From: Spongiibacter nanhainus
Lineage (GTDB): Bacteria; Pseudomonadota; Gammaproteobacteria; Pseudomonadales; Spongiibacteraceae
NCBI RefSeq assembly: GCF_016132545.1
Contig: NZ_CP066167.1
Span: 2,321,001 to 2,385,000, forward strand
Length of the DNA: 64,000 nucleotides
Direction of reading: 5' to 3'
Positions 32,942-42,747 of the stretch are shown here, one piece after another (position 1 is the first letter of the stretch; the number at the start of each line of letters is the position of its first letter). The translations under genes were made by a program, and so were the position numbers. The notes below the pieces were generated by a model. It saw only the letters and a list, made by a program, of their open reading frames with translations. It was not told the origin of the DNA and did no database searches.

Positions 32942-35487
32942 AGCGTTTCCATACCTCCCATATCCACCGGCTGGGGGCCGGAAGTGTGGTCAAAATAGCG
33001 ATCGGCCACCGACTGGGATACCGCTTTGAGGTCTTCCTCCAGCTCTTCCAGCCAGGTGGCCAAGGCGGTAAATTCCTCGGCGTCGGCGTCAAAGGTGGAC
33101 AGCTCCTCCACCCGGGCCAGCAGCAGATGATTGAGGGTTTTCAGCACCGAGCGCATATCGTCAGTGACTCTGGCGCTGTGGGTCGCCTCGGCGATGGCCT
33201 CGAGGTGTTGGCGCAGAGCCTCCAGCTGAAAATTCACTGAGCGGGGGTTTTCCCGGTCAAATAGCAGCAGCTCCAGGCCTTTATCCAGCTGATAGCCACT
33301 GCGGTAGTAGCGCTTGTAGACAATTCGGGATTCCAAACTGCCCAGTACCGGCTTGAGCAGGGACACGGTGCCGCTCTCCGCCGCCCCGTAAACCAGGGTA
33401 TGGCGCAGCAGCACCACCGTTTGTTGGGCCCGTTCCAGGCGCCGCCCCATTTCCATAAAGCGCCACGCCCTGCCCCGCACCATGCTTTCCTGAGACAGAC
33501 CGGATAGCGCCAACAAGGTGGTGATCAGCGGGTCCAACAGCTCTTCCGGCGCCGCCTGCATATTGTCCGCCAGGTGGGTGTTGAGGTAGTCCATGCCGTC
33601 CCGAAGGTCGTTGGTCAGCCGCAGCATATCGGTGGAGAACAGCTCTTTCACGCCACCGGCAGCGTGCAGCACCGCCTCCAGGCTGTAGGCAATACTGCCA
33701 AAGCGCTGGCGGTTGGCCACCACATCCAGCAGCTCTTCCTCGGGAGCGGTAAATTTAGCCTTGTCTTTGGTAAAGCCCGGGAATGTTCCGGTGAGCTGAG
33801 TCACTGCCACCAGTAATATCTGCCGGAGGTCGTCGGGCAGCGGCTCGATACTGTTGAGCTCTTCAAAGACCGTGCGCACCAGCCGCAGCCCCGCTTCGGC
33901 CCGCTCGGCATAGCGCCCAAACCAAAACAGGTTCTCGATAACCCGACTGGGCAAACTGAAACTGCGGTCCGTGGCGCCGCGCAGCTTTTCATTTTCGATA
34001 ATGGACAGCTGGGACTCGGGCTCAGACGCCAGTATCCAGGTGTCTTTGCTACCGCCGCCGTACTGACTGACGATGTGCTGGGTGTCCTGCTGTACGCCGA
34101 CATGGGTCAGGCCACCGGGCATGACGCTGTAGGAGTTGCCCGCCGCCACGGTAAAGCCCCGCAGTACTAGCGGACGGCTGCTTAAGCCGCGCCCATCCAG
34201 GACCGGGGTTTGCGAGGGTTGCACGGCGTACTGAGCTACATAGTTGTAGGGCCGCAGCATCACAGTGTTGTAGAGTTCCTGGCGTTTCTGGGGGTCCAGC
34301 TCGCTGACAAAGACACTGTGGCCGCCCTGGGCCCGACAGGTGTGGCGGATCAGCATTTCGTCAAAGTTCTGTTTGACGTAATCCAGGTCCGCCGGGTCGC
34401 CACACCACCAGGTTTGCACCGAGTTCAGGCGCAGGTCCCGGCCCAAAAAGTGACGGGCAATGGCGGGCATGTACTTGGCCAGGGCCGGATTTTCCAGAAT
34501 ACCGCTGCCCAGCGGATTGGCGATCACCACATTGCCAGCCCGGGCCACTTCAGCCAGGCCCGGCACGCCGCCGCCGACACTGGAGCGAGCGATTACTGGA
34601 TCAGCGGCGAGGTCATCGACCCGGCGCAGCACCACATCCACTCGGCGCAGGCCATCCAGAGATTTCAGCCACAACGCTCCCTTGCGCACGGTGAGGTCGC
34701 GGCTCTGCACCAGGGGGTAGCCCAAATAGTTAGCCAGGTAGGCATCTTCAAAGGAGCTTTCCTGGAAGGCCCCCTGGGTGAGATACACCACCAGTGGCGC
34801 ATCGCCGGAGGGGCTCAGCTCCATGAGCTTCTTGCGCCATTGCAGGAAGAAGTTGGCCAGGCGGTGGACGTGGGCTTCCCGGAACAGCGAGGGCATCACC
34901 CGCCGCAGTACGGTGCGGTTTTCTAATGCGTAGCCGGTACCGGAGGGAGCCTGGGTGCGGTCGCCGATAACCAGCCAGCTGCCGTTGGTATTGCGCACCA
35001 AATCCGAGGCGTGAAAGATCAGTTGGTGCTCACCGGGCAGTTGCACGCCATCGCAGGCCCGCAAAAATCCGGGGTGGCCAAATACCAGCTCCGGTGGGAT
35101 GACCCGGTTGTAGATCAGAGTGCGGGGGCCGTAGAGGTCGGCAAGAATCAGGTTGAGCAGTTCCGCCCGCTCCCGCAGGGCGTTTTCTACCCCTTCCCAT
35201 TCTTTACTGGAGAGGATGAGGGGCAGCAGGTCGAGATTCCAGGTGTGGCTGACGTTGAGCTGGTCGCCGGGGCTGTAGCTGGCGCCGTCGTCCCGCAGGA
35301 TACGCTTGGCGGTGCGCTGCCGCTCCAGCAGCGCGTCGGCGCCCATGGCACCCAGCACCTGCATGGGATAGTGCCAGTGCTCGCGGATCGCACCTTCGGC
35401 GGTCATGACCTCGTCGTACTGCTTGTGGTCTGGTGTATAGACCAAGCCGCCGCTAGTCATGGATTGACTTTGTGTTACCTGCGCCAT
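32938..35487 (-). CDS. Fusion of circularly permuted ATP-grasp and alpha-E domains
   Basis: An 849-residue cytosolic protein. Residues about 30-480 form a circularly permuted ATP-grasp unit (DUF404/DUF407 type: VFGHPGFLRACDG, LVIGDRTQAPSGTGYALENR, VVIANPLGSGILENPAL, GGSKDTWILA). After a short linker, residues about 510-845 form a helical alpha-E unit (DUF403: SRVIENLFWFGRYAERAEAGLRLVRT in two parts, and the end SVADRYFDHTSG). The two genes before it encode the same two domains separately, so this operon has each twice. ATP-grasp enzymes join carboxylates to amines; a peptide-like product is likely, its nature unknown. Confidence 0.9.
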   Translation of the reverse strand: MAQVTQSQSMTSGGLVYTPDHKQYDEVMTAEGAIREHWHYPMQVLGAMGADALLERQRTAKRILRDDGASYSPGDQLNVSHTWNLDLLPLILSSKEWEGVENALRERAELLNLILADLYGPRTLIYNRVIPPELVFGHPGFLRACDGVQLPGEHQLIFHASDLVRNTNGSWLVIGDRTQAPSGTGYALENRTVLRRVMPSLFREAHVHRLANFFLQWRKKLMELSPSGDAPLVVYLTQGAFQESSFEDAYLANYLGYPLVQSRDLTVRKGALWLKSLDGLRRVDVVLRRVDDLAADPVIARSSVGGGVPGLAEVARAGNVVIANPLGSGILENPALAKYMPAIARHFLGRDLRLNSVQTWWCGDPADLDYVKQNFDEMLIRHTCRAQGGHSVFVSELDPQKRQELYNTVMLRPYNYVAQYAVQPSQTPVLDGRGLSSRPLVLRGFTVAAGNSYSVMPGGLTHVGVQQDTQHIVSQYGGGSKDTWILASEPESQLSIIENEKLRGATDRSFSLPSRVIENLFWFGRYAERAEAGLRLVRTVFEELNSIEPLPDDLRQILLVAVTQLTGTFPGFTKDKAKFTAPEEELLDVVANRQRFGSIAYSLEAVLHAAGGVKELFSTDMLRLTNDLRDGMDYLNTHLADNMQAAPEELLDPLITTLLALSGLSQESMVRGRAWRFMEMGRRLERAQQTVVLLRHTLVYGAAESGTVSLLKPVLGSLESRIVYKRYYRSGYQLDKGLELLLFDRENPRSVNFQLEALRQHLEAIAEATHSARVTDDMRSVLKTLNHLLLARVEELSTFDADAEEFTALATWLEELEEDLKAVSQSVADRYFDHTSGPQPVDMGGMETL

Positions 35488-35584
35488 TGTGCTGGGACTT
35501 CTTACCCGAAAAGGAGTGGGAGACTACCCCAAGTCGCCGAGAGCGGCAATCATGGGGCGGTGACAATCACCTGGCGGCAGCGCT

Positions 35585-36511
35585 TTAGCTGGGTTGGAAC
35601 CAGGTTTCCATAATCCGCCCATTCACTACCCCGACCCGGCGTTGCAGGCCGTCTAAGTGGCTCAGCAGCTTCTCGGGCGTACCGTAATCACACCCCTTAG
35701 ACACGGCGTTGACAATGGTCTTGAGATCGCCAGACACCGCCTCACCGCCGGGTAGCGACTTCACCGACTCGTCCATTCGCAGTAAACAGCAAGTCACCGC
35801 CCGCGGCAGTAGCTCGTCCTCCAGCAAAAATCGCGCGGCATCTTCGCCATTGAGGGCCACCCGCATGGTGCGCCGATAGGACATCATCGCATCCAGAGTG
35901 CGCAAAACGCTGCTCCACACGGCATCGGAGGCCTGATGAAAGTCGTCATCCACCAGCTCTGCCGCCATGCTGGCCCCCGCCTCCAGGGTACGCAGGCTCA
36001 TATCGCCCCGCTCCAGATTGCGGCCCAGGCTAAGAAAATGCCAGGCGGCATCCCGGCGCATGGTATCGGCTACCAGGCCGTTAATTTGCTGGCAGGTGCG
36101 TATCACCTGATCGAGGAAGGTGTGCCGATTGCGGCGGTTAACCCCCTGCTGGACATTCTCTGCAACATAGTTGCGAAACTCATTGACCAGCTCCCAGGTT
36201 TCCGCTGGCACGACATCCCGCGTAGTGCGGATGTTCTCTCGCACCATACGCAGAGAGGAAATCAGTGAGCTGGGGTTGCTCATATCCTCGAGCAGAAATC
36301 TCACCACGCGCTTTTCATCCTTCACGGTAAAGCGTCGTTCGAACTCGCTGTGGCACCCGCTGGCATAAACCAGGTTGTGCCAGCTGATGCCGGTATCCTT
36401 GGGCAGGTCGGACAACAATTGCGAGTAGACCTGGATCAGCCGGGCCATGCTTTCCACCCGCTCCATATAGCGGCCAAACCAGTACATGCGCTCTGCAACA
36501 CGGGATAACAT
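35585..36511 (-). CDS. Alpha-E (DUF403) domain protein
   Basis: A 308-residue all-helical protein, beginning MLSRVAERMYWFGRYMERVE, the hallmark of alpha-E proteins. Other conserved pieces are SLGRNLERGDMSLRTLEAG and DLPKDTGISWHNLV. Its ATG shares one base with the stop of the ATP-grasp gene, so the two are coupled. It is thought to work with the ATP-grasp partner in an unknown ligation system. A 97-bp gap without visible structure separates it from the fusion gene. Confidence 0.9.
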   Translation of the reverse strand: MLSRVAERMYWFGRYMERVESMARLIQVYSQLLSDLPKDTGISWHNLVYASGCHSEFERRFTVKDEKRVVRFLLEDMSNPSSLISSLRMVRENIRTTRDVVPAETWELVNEFRNYVAENVQQGVNRRNRHTFLDQVIRTCQQINGLVADTMRRDAAWHFLSLGRNLERGDMSLRTLEAGASMAAELVDDDFHQASDAVWSSVLRTLDAMMSYRRTMRVALNGEDAARFLLEDELLPRAVTCCLLRMDESVKSLPGGEAVSGDLKTIVNAVSKGCDYGTPEKLLSHLDGLQRRVGVVNGRIMETWFQPS

Positions 36512-38073
36512 TATTTGCTCTCCCCTTTGTCAGCCTGTTTCGCCACTTTCTTTTTAGCCGCCTTTTTCTTCGCTGCTTTCTTTTTGGTTTCGGGTACCGC
36601 CACGATCCAGGTGTCTTTACTGCCTCCCCCCTGAGAGGAATTCACCACCAGCGAGCCTTTGCGCAATGCCACTCGGGTCAAGCCACCCGTAGTGACGTCA
36701 ATTTTCTGCCCCTGTAACACGAAGGGCCGCAGATCCAAATGACGGGGTTCAACTTCCCCAGGGCCAGTGATCACCGGCGTGGTGGACAAATTCAAGGTGG
36801 GCTGAGCGATATAGTTGCGGGGGTTTTCTCTGACCAGTTTGCGGAAGGTCTCGTGATCCTTTTTACTGGCGTGGGGCCCCACCATCATGCCGTAGCCACC
36901 GGATTCGTTGGCGGGTTTCACCACCAACTGTTCGATGTTGTCCAGCACGTACTGACGGTCTTCCTCCCGATCGCAAACGTAGGTTTTTACATTGGGTAAA
37001 ATCGCCTTTTCACCCAGATAGTATTCGATCATCTTGGGCACATAGGCATAGACCACCTTGTCATCTGCCACACCGGCACCGGGGGCGTTGACCAGGGCGA
37101 CGTTGCCTTTCTTCCAGGCCCGCATCAAACCCGGACACCCCAACACCGAGTCGGGGTTGAAGGCCTCGGGATCCAGGAACAGGTCGTCGATACGGCGGTA
37201 GATCACGTCGACCCGCTCCAGGCCGGCAATGGTCTTCATATAGACGCAGTCGTCACTGTCGACAAACAGGTCGCTTCCCTCTACCAGCTCGATACCCAGC
37301 TGCTGGGCCAGAAAAGCGTGCTCAAAATAGGCGGAGTTATAGATGCCGGGAGTGAGCAACACAATAACGGGTTGGCGTACCCGCCGGGGCGATACTGACG
37401 AAAGGGTTTCCAATAATTTGCCGGGGTAGTTGTCCACCGGCAGAATATTGTTGTTCTCAAAAAACTCCGGCAGTACCCGCTTGCTGACCTCACGGTTCTC
37501 CAGCATATAGGCCACGCCGGAGGGCACCCGCAGGTTATCCTCTAACACATAAAACTTGCCGTCACTGTCGCGGACCAAATCGCAACCGCAAATATGCGCC
37601 CAAACACCATGGGGCGGCTTAACGCCGACACACTCGGGGCGAAAGTTTTTGGAGTCGGCAATCAGGTAGGCCGGCACCACACCATCGGCGAAGATTTTCT
37701 GCTGGTGATAAACATCGTTAATGAAGCAATTTAGTGCGCGAACGCGCTGTTTTAGCCCCTTTGCAGTGCGCTCCCACTCCCGCGCCTCAATCACCCGGGG
37801 AATCAAATCAAAGGGCCAGACCCGGTCGATGTTTTCGCCGTCAGAATAAACCGTAAAACTGACCCCCATATCCCGCACTGTTTGCTCAGCGCCGACTCTG
37901 CGGCTTTCGAGCTCATCTCTGCTCAGACTGGAGAAGTGTTTGACGATTTCGCGACTGCCGCGACGGCCATGGCCTTTGGGGGTAATCATTTCGTCGTAGA
38001 ACTGGTCCGCCTGATAGCGGCTCCAGTCGATACTGTCTTGCTCGTTGGTTTTCTTATCGATCATGCTATCCAC
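36511..38073 (-). CDS. Circularly permuted ATP-grasp protein, first gene of the operon
   Basis: A 520-residue ATP-grasp protein (DUF404/DUF407). Marks are RRVGAEQTVRDMGVSFTVY, FRPECVGVKPPHGVWAHICG, YVLEDNLRVPSGVAYMLENR, VALVNAPGAGVADDK, VVKPANESGGYGMMVG and GGSKDTWIVAVPE. The last 25 residues are a Lys/Ala repeat tail (KKKAAKKKAAKKK), unusual in the family and possibly nucleic-acid or acid-lipid binding. The start is the GTG at 38073 (AAGGA 4 bases before) or the ATG at 38064. A sigma-54-type promoter lies about 115 bp upstream. Confidence 0.92.
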   Translation of the reverse strand: MDSMIDKKTNEQDSIDWSRYQADQFYDEMITPKGHGRRGSREIVKHFSSLSRDELESRRVGAEQTVRDMGVSFTVYSDGENIDRVWPFDLIPRVIEAREWERTAKGLKQRVRALNCFINDVYHQQKIFADGVVPAYLIADSKNFRPECVGVKPPHGVWAHICGCDLVRDSDGKFYVLEDNLRVPSGVAYMLENREVSKRVLPEFFENNNILPVDNYPGKLLETLSSVSPRRVRQPVIVLLTPGIYNSAYFEHAFLAQQLGIELVEGSDLFVDSDDCVYMKTIAGLERVDVIYRRIDDLFLDPEAFNPDSVLGCPGLMRAWKKGNVALVNAPGAGVADDKVVYAYVPKMIEYYLGEKAILPNVKTYVCDREEDRQYVLDNIEQLVVKPANESGGYGMMVGPHASKKDHETFRKLVRENPRNYIAQPTLNLSTTPVITGPGEVEPRHLDLRPFVLQGQKIDVTTGGLTRVALRKGSLVVNSSQGGGSKDTWIVAVPETKKKAAKKKAAKKKVAKQADKGESK

Positions 38074-38186
38074 ACCATCCTTAAGGCGAATGCACTTGCA
38101 CTACGGCAGCGCAACTCCCAAGCCAACATGCACCTATCGAGAGCAATGCAGCAAATACGAGCCGACCACCTTCTTAGGGGCAGCAG

Positions 38187-38203
38187 TGCAAGCGCCGGGC
38201 CAA
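38187..38203 (-). promoter_or_regulatory. Sigma-54 (-24/-12) promoter match before the ATP-grasp operon
   Basis: The minus strand reads TTGGCCCGGCGCTTGCA, which fits YTGGCACG-N4-TTGCW in every position but one (A to C in the -24 box), with the exact spacing. Transcription would start near 38176 and leave a leader of about 100 nt. I found no clear NtrC-type enhancer site in 38204-38340. The rest of 38074-38340 shows nothing else. Confidence 0.7.
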
Positions 38204-38340
38204 GACAGCTCCCCGATTAAAAAGCCTAAACGAGGCAGCTCATTAATGCCGAATAACACTGCACCTGAGCCATCGCCGGGGTCGCACACCATTCCAGCAT
38301 AGCGACCCCTTCACGACCAATCAATCAGTGCAGACAGGAC

Positions 38341-40062
38341 CTAGAGTAGCAAACGACGGATATCGGCAAGGGCGGCACCGATAAATTGCATGAACTTACC
38401 GGCATCGGCGCCATTGATGGCCCGGTGGTCATAGGACAGCGACAGCGGCAGCATTTGTCGTGGCTGGAACTGCTCGCCATCCCACTGGGGCTTAACCGAC
38501 AACTTGGAGACACCGAGAATGGCAAGCTCCGGCGCGTTGATAATGGGGGTAAAGCCAGTGCCACCGATATTTCCCAAACTGGAAATGGTAAAGCAGCCGC
38601 CCTGCATATCCGCCGGTTTCAGCTTACGATCCTTGGCCTTGGCCGCCAGCTCGGCGGTTTCTTCAGCCAGTTGCCACAGGGACTTCTTGTCGACGTCCCG
38701 CACTACTGGCACCACCAGACCGGCGGGAGTATCTACCGCCATGCCGATGTTGATGTATTTTTTGTAGACCACGCTCTCGCCGTCACTGGTCAGTGAGGCA
38801 TTGAAGGCCGGGTTGGCAGCCAGCGCCGCAGCCGCCGCCTTTAGCAAAAACGGCAGCGGCGTCAGTTTCACACCCCGCTGCTCCGCCTCTTGTTTGAGGC
38901 CTTTGCGGAACAGCTCCAACTCGGTGATATCGACATCGTCGAAGTGGGTCACATGGGGCAAGTTCACCCAACTGCGATGCATATTGGTGGCGGTGAGCTT
39001 GTCGAGCTTGCTGCGGGGCTGAATATCAATCTCGCCGAATTGGCTGAAATCGATATCGGGGATGCTGGGCAAGCCCCCGCCGGCGGCCGCAGCGGGTTTG
39101 TTTTCAGTGAGCGCTTTAACGTAAGCGTGCAAATCTTCTTTGACAATCCGGCCCCGGGGGCCACTGCCTTTAACCTCAACCAGGGGAATGCCAAACTCCC
39201 GGGCCATCTTACGCACCGCCGGCCCGGCGTAGATATCCTCGCCGCGAGCGGTATTGGGATCGGCGCCCTGAGGGGCCGGCTGGGATTGCGGGGCTGCTTG
39301 CGGCGCGGGTGCGGGAGACGGTGACGATGCCTCGCTAGCGCTTGAAGTACTTTCGCCGTCGTCGCTGTGTGCTGAACTATCCTCTGCGCTGTCGGCGGCG
39401 CTTTGCGCCGGAGCCGCATCGTCGCCGGATACCGCCATCACCGCGATGTCAGTACCTTCGGCGGCGTTGTCGCCAACCTTGATCAACAGCGAGACCACTT
39501 TGCCGCCGTAGGGCGCCGGCACTTCCATGGAGGCCTTGTCGGACTCCAGCACGATCAGCGAATCACCCTCCTCGACCTCGTCGCCCTCGGCGACGCAGAC
39601 CTCGATCACTTCAATGCCGTCAGCACCACCGACGTCGGGGACTTTGACGGTTTGTTCCTGGCTCTGGGCAGCCGGTGCCGGGCTACTGTCTTGGGCGGGC
39701 GCCGACTCGGTTTTTGCCTCTGTGTCTTTCTCTGAATCAGGCTCTGAATCAGGCTCTGGCTCAGCGCTCGCCTCAGCGTCGTCGGCCTCGGACGCATCGT
39801 CGCTGGCCTCTGCCTCACTATCGCCTTCAATTTCCAGCTCAAGGATGGCGTCACCTTCGCTGACCGAATCGCCAACCTTCAGGGCAATGCTTTTAACAGT
39901 GCCGGCCTTGGGCGCGGGCACTTCCATGGAGGCCTTGTCCGATTCCAATACCAGCAGGGAATCTTCCTGCTGGACGCTATCCCCCACCGATACGCAGACT
40001 TCGATAACCTCGACGTCGTCGCCACCGCCAAGATCGGGAATTTTGATTGTTTCTGTCGCCAC
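38341..40062 (-). CDS. aceF: Pyruvate dehydrogenase E2, dihydrolipoamide acetyltransferase
   Basis: AceF is the core of the pyruvate dehydrogenase complex. The 573-residue protein starts at a GTG (AAGGAG 7 bases before). It has two lipoyl domains, each with the lipoylated Lys in LESDKASMEVPAP (residues about 43 and 166), joined by Ser/Ala/Glu-rich linkers. An E3/E1-binding domain (AGPAVRKMAREFGIPLVEVKG) and the catalytic domain with the active-site SYDHRAINGADAG (His-x3-Asp) follow. It lies 21 bp after aceE. The E3 gene (lpd) is not in the window. Confidence 0.96.
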   Translation of the reverse strand: MATETIKIPDLGGGDDVEVIEVCVSVGDSVQQEDSLLVLESDKASMEVPAPKAGTVKSIALKVGDSVSEGDAILELEIEGDSEAEASDDASEADDAEASAEPEPDSEPDSEKDTEAKTESAPAQDSSPAPAAQSQEQTVKVPDVGGADGIEVIEVCVAEGDEVEEGDSLIVLESDKASMEVPAPYGGKVVSLLIKVGDNAAEGTDIAVMAVSGDDAAPAQSAADSAEDSSAHSDDGESTSSASEASSPSPAPAPQAAPQSQPAPQGADPNTARGEDIYAGPAVRKMAREFGIPLVEVKGSGPRGRIVKEDLHAYVKALTENKPAAAAGGGLPSIPDIDFSQFGEIDIQPRSKLDKLTATNMHRSWVNLPHVTHFDDVDITELELFRKGLKQEAEQRGVKLTPLPFLLKAAAAALAANPAFNASLTSDGESVVYKKYINIGMAVDTPAGLVVPVVRDVDKKSLWQLAEETAELAAKAKDRKLKPADMQGGCFTISSLGNIGGTGFTPIINAPELAILGVSKLSVKPQWDGEQFQPRQMLPLSLSYDHRAINGADAGKFMQFIGAALADIRRLLL

Positions 40063-40083
40063 AAAATGCTCCTTAACTTGGGA

Positions 40084-42747
40084 CTAGCGATAAAGGGGGT
40101 TGGGTTTCTCGGGGTCGATGCCGTAGTTTTTCATCGCCTCTATCACCACTTTCGCGTCGATCTTACCCTCGTCGCTCAGGGCCTTCAGTGCTGCGACCAC
40201 AACGTAGTAACGATCCACTTCAAAATGCGCTCGCAGTTTGGCCCGGGTGTCAGAGCGACCAAAGCCGTCAGTCCCCAGCACCACGTAACGACCGTTGATA
40301 TAAGGACGCAGCTGCTCGCCATAGCCCTTGATGTAATCCGTGGCACAGACCACCGGCACACCACTGCCGTTTAACTGCTCGCTCACATAGGGCACCCGCG
40401 GTTTCTTGTCGGGGTGGAGCATATTCCAGCGTTCGCAATCCATGCCGTCGCGCTGGAGCTGGTTGATGCTGGTCGCGCTCCACACATCGGAATCCACCTT
40501 GTAATCCGCCTTGAGCAGTTCGGCGGCGGCTTCCACCTCCCGCAGAATACTGCCGCTGCCGATTAGCTGAACCTTGAGCTTGGCGCGCTTGTTCGACGCG
40601 GCCTTGAGCTTGTAGATCCCTTTGATAATACCCTCTTCGCTACCCTCGGGCATGGCCGGGTGGTGATAGTTTTCATTCATCACCGTGACGTAGTAAAAGA
40701 CGTTTTCCTTGTCTTGGTACATGCGCTTCATGCCGTCCTGAATAATCACCGCCAGCTCGTAGGAATATGTGGGATCATAGGACACACAATTGGGGATCAT
40801 GTTGGCCATCAGGTGGCTGTGGCCATCCTGGTGCTGCAGGCCTTCACCATTGAGCGTGGTGCGGCCTGAAGTCGCACCGATCAGGAAACCCCGGGCTTGG
40901 GAATCCCCTGCCGCCCAGGTCAAATCCATTACCCGCTGGAAGCCGAACATGGAGTAGAAAATATAGAAAGGCACCATCGGCGTGCGGTGGTTGGCATAGG
41001 ACGTTGCCGCCGCCAGCCAGGCCGAGAAGGCGCCGGATTCGGTGATCCCCTCCTCCAGTATCTGACCGTCCTGGGACTCTTTATAGAACATGATCTGGTC
41101 GGCATCGTGCGGCGTGTAACGCTGGCCCTGGGAGGAATAAATCCCCAGTTGCCGGAACATCCCCTCCATGCCGAAGGTCCGCGCCTCATCGGGCACGATG
41201 GGTACCACTTGCTTGCCGATGCTCTTGTCCTTAACCAAGGTGGACAGGAAGCGGACAAAGGCCATGGTAGAGGAAATTTCCCGCTTGCCGGTGTCCTTGA
41301 GTTGGGCGTCAAATTTGCTCAGCTCGGGCACATCCAGGGCTTCAAAGTCGGACTGTCTGGCCGGCAAGTAACCGCCCAGCTCCTGCCGCCGCTTGTGCAT
41401 GTACTGCATCTCGGGGCTGTCTTCCGGGGGACGGTAATACGGCACCTTGGCGAGATCGTCGTCGCTGATGGGCACGCCAAAGCGATCCCGGAAGCGCTTG
41501 AGCTCGTCCATATCCAGCTTTTTCACCGAGTGGGCTTCGTTCTGAGCCTCGCCACCGCTGCCCAGGCCGTAGCCTTTTACTGTCATCGCCAGCACTACGG
41601 TGGGACGATCTTTGGTCTCCACGGCGTCGGCATAAGCGGCGTAGACCTTGTAGGGGTCGTGGCCACCGCGATTGAGGTACATGATGTCGTCGTCGGAGAG
41701 GTCTTTGACCAGCTCCAGCAGCTCCGGGTATTTGCCAAAGAAATGTTCCCGGGTGTAGGCACCACCGTTAGCCTTGTAGTTTTGCAGTTCGCCGTCCACG
41801 ACCTCGTTCATGCGGCGGCGCAGCAGGCCGGTTTTGTCCTTTTCTAACAGCTGGTCCCAGAGGCGACCCCAGACCACCTTGATGACATTCCAGCCGGCGC
41901 CGCGGAACACCCCTTCCAGTTCCTGAATGATTTTACCGTTGCCGCGAACCGGGCCGTCCAGGCGCTGCAGGTTACAGTTGACCACGTAGATCAGGTTGTC
42001 CAGGCGCTCCCGCCCGGCCAATGCAATGGCCCCCAGGGATTCCGGCTCGTCGCACTCGCCGTCTCCCATAAAGCACCACACCTTGCGATCGCCATGATCC
42101 ACAAGACCGCGGCTTTGCTGGTACTTCATGACGTGGGCCTGATAGATGGCCTGAATGGGACCCAGCCCCATGCTCACCGTGGGGAACTGCCAGTAATCCG
42201 GCATCAGCCAGGGATGGGGATAGGACGACAGACCATTGCCGTCCACTTCCCGACGGAAGTTGTCCAAATCTTCTTCGCTTAGGCGCCCCTCCAGGAAGGA
42301 ACGGGCGTACATCCCCGGCGAGCTGTGGCCCTGATAGTAAATTAGGTCGGCTTTTTCGCCACCGCGGAAAAAGTAGTTGAAACCGATGTCGTAGAGCGTG
42401 GCCGAGGACGAGAAGCTGGATATATGCCCCCCCAGCGCATCGCTGTTATCGTTGGCCCGCATCACCATGGCCAGCGCATTCCAGCGGATCAGCGAGCGAA
42501 TCCGCCGTTCCATAAACAAGTCGCCGGGCATGCGCTTTTCATCTTTGGGCTCGATGGTATTGCGAAACGACGTCGTGATGGCTGCCGGCAAGCGCACACC
42601 CTGACGGGCGGCGTGCTTGGAGGCGCGGTTGACGATGTAGGCCGCCCGCTCAACCCCGCTGTGGGTGATCACCCCGTCCATGGCTTCGAGCCATTCCTGG
42701 GTTTCCTGTGGGTCGATGTCGTCGCGTAGATCCAGTTCTTGAGGCAT
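40084..42747 (-). CDS. aceE: Pyruvate dehydrogenase E1, homodimeric type
   Basis: AceE decarboxylates pyruvate with thiamine diphosphate and passes the acetyl group to the lipoyl arms of AceF. The protein of about 887 residues (ATG at 42747, AAGGA 8 bases before; a GTG at 42753 is possible) has the ThDP site MGDGECDEPESLG...NLIYVVNCNLQRLDG, the family HSHLMAN in EGLQHQDGHSHLMAN, and TDGFGRSDTR near the end. Length is normal for the gammaproteobacterial homodimeric E1. It is followed by aceF. No PdhR box was found upstream. Confidence 0.96.
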   Translation of the reverse strand: MPQELDLRDDIDPQETQEWLEAMDGVITHSGVERAAYIVNRASKHAARQGVRLPAAITTSFRNTIEPKDEKRMPGDLFMERRIRSLIRWNALAMVMRANDNSDALGGHISSFSSSATLYDIGFNYFFRGGEKADLIYYQGHSSPGMYARSFLEGRLSEEDLDNFRREVDGNGLSSYPHPWLMPDYWQFPTVSMGLGPIQAIYQAHVMKYQQSRGLVDHGDRKVWCFMGDGECDEPESLGAIALAGRERLDNLIYVVNCNLQRLDGPVRGNGKIIQELEGVFRGAGWNVIKVVWGRLWDQLLEKDKTGLLRRRMNEVVDGELQNYKANGGAYTREHFFGKYPELLELVKDLSDDDIMYLNRGGHDPYKVYAAYADAVETKDRPTVVLAMTVKGYGLGSGGEAQNEAHSVKKLDMDELKRFRDRFGVPISDDDLAKVPYYRPPEDSPEMQYMHKRRQELGGYLPARQSDFEALDVPELSKFDAQLKDTGKREISSTMAFVRFLSTLVKDKSIGKQVVPIVPDEARTFGMEGMFRQLGIYSSQGQRYTPHDADQIMFYKESQDGQILEEGITESGAFSAWLAAATSYANHRTPMVPFYIFYSMFGFQRVMDLTWAAGDSQARGFLIGATSGRTTLNGEGLQHQDGHSHLMANMIPNCVSYDPTYSYELAVIIQDGMKRMYQDKENVFYYVTVMNENYHHPAMPEGSEEGIIKGIYKLKAASNKRAKLKVQLIGSGSILREVEAAAELLKADYKVDSDVWSATSINQLQRDGMDCERWNMLHPDKKPRVPYVSEQLNGSGVPVVCATDYIKGYGEQLRPYINGRYVVLGTDGFGRSDTRAKLRAHFEVDRYYVVVAALKALSDEGKIDAKVVIEAMKNYGIDPEKPNPLYR

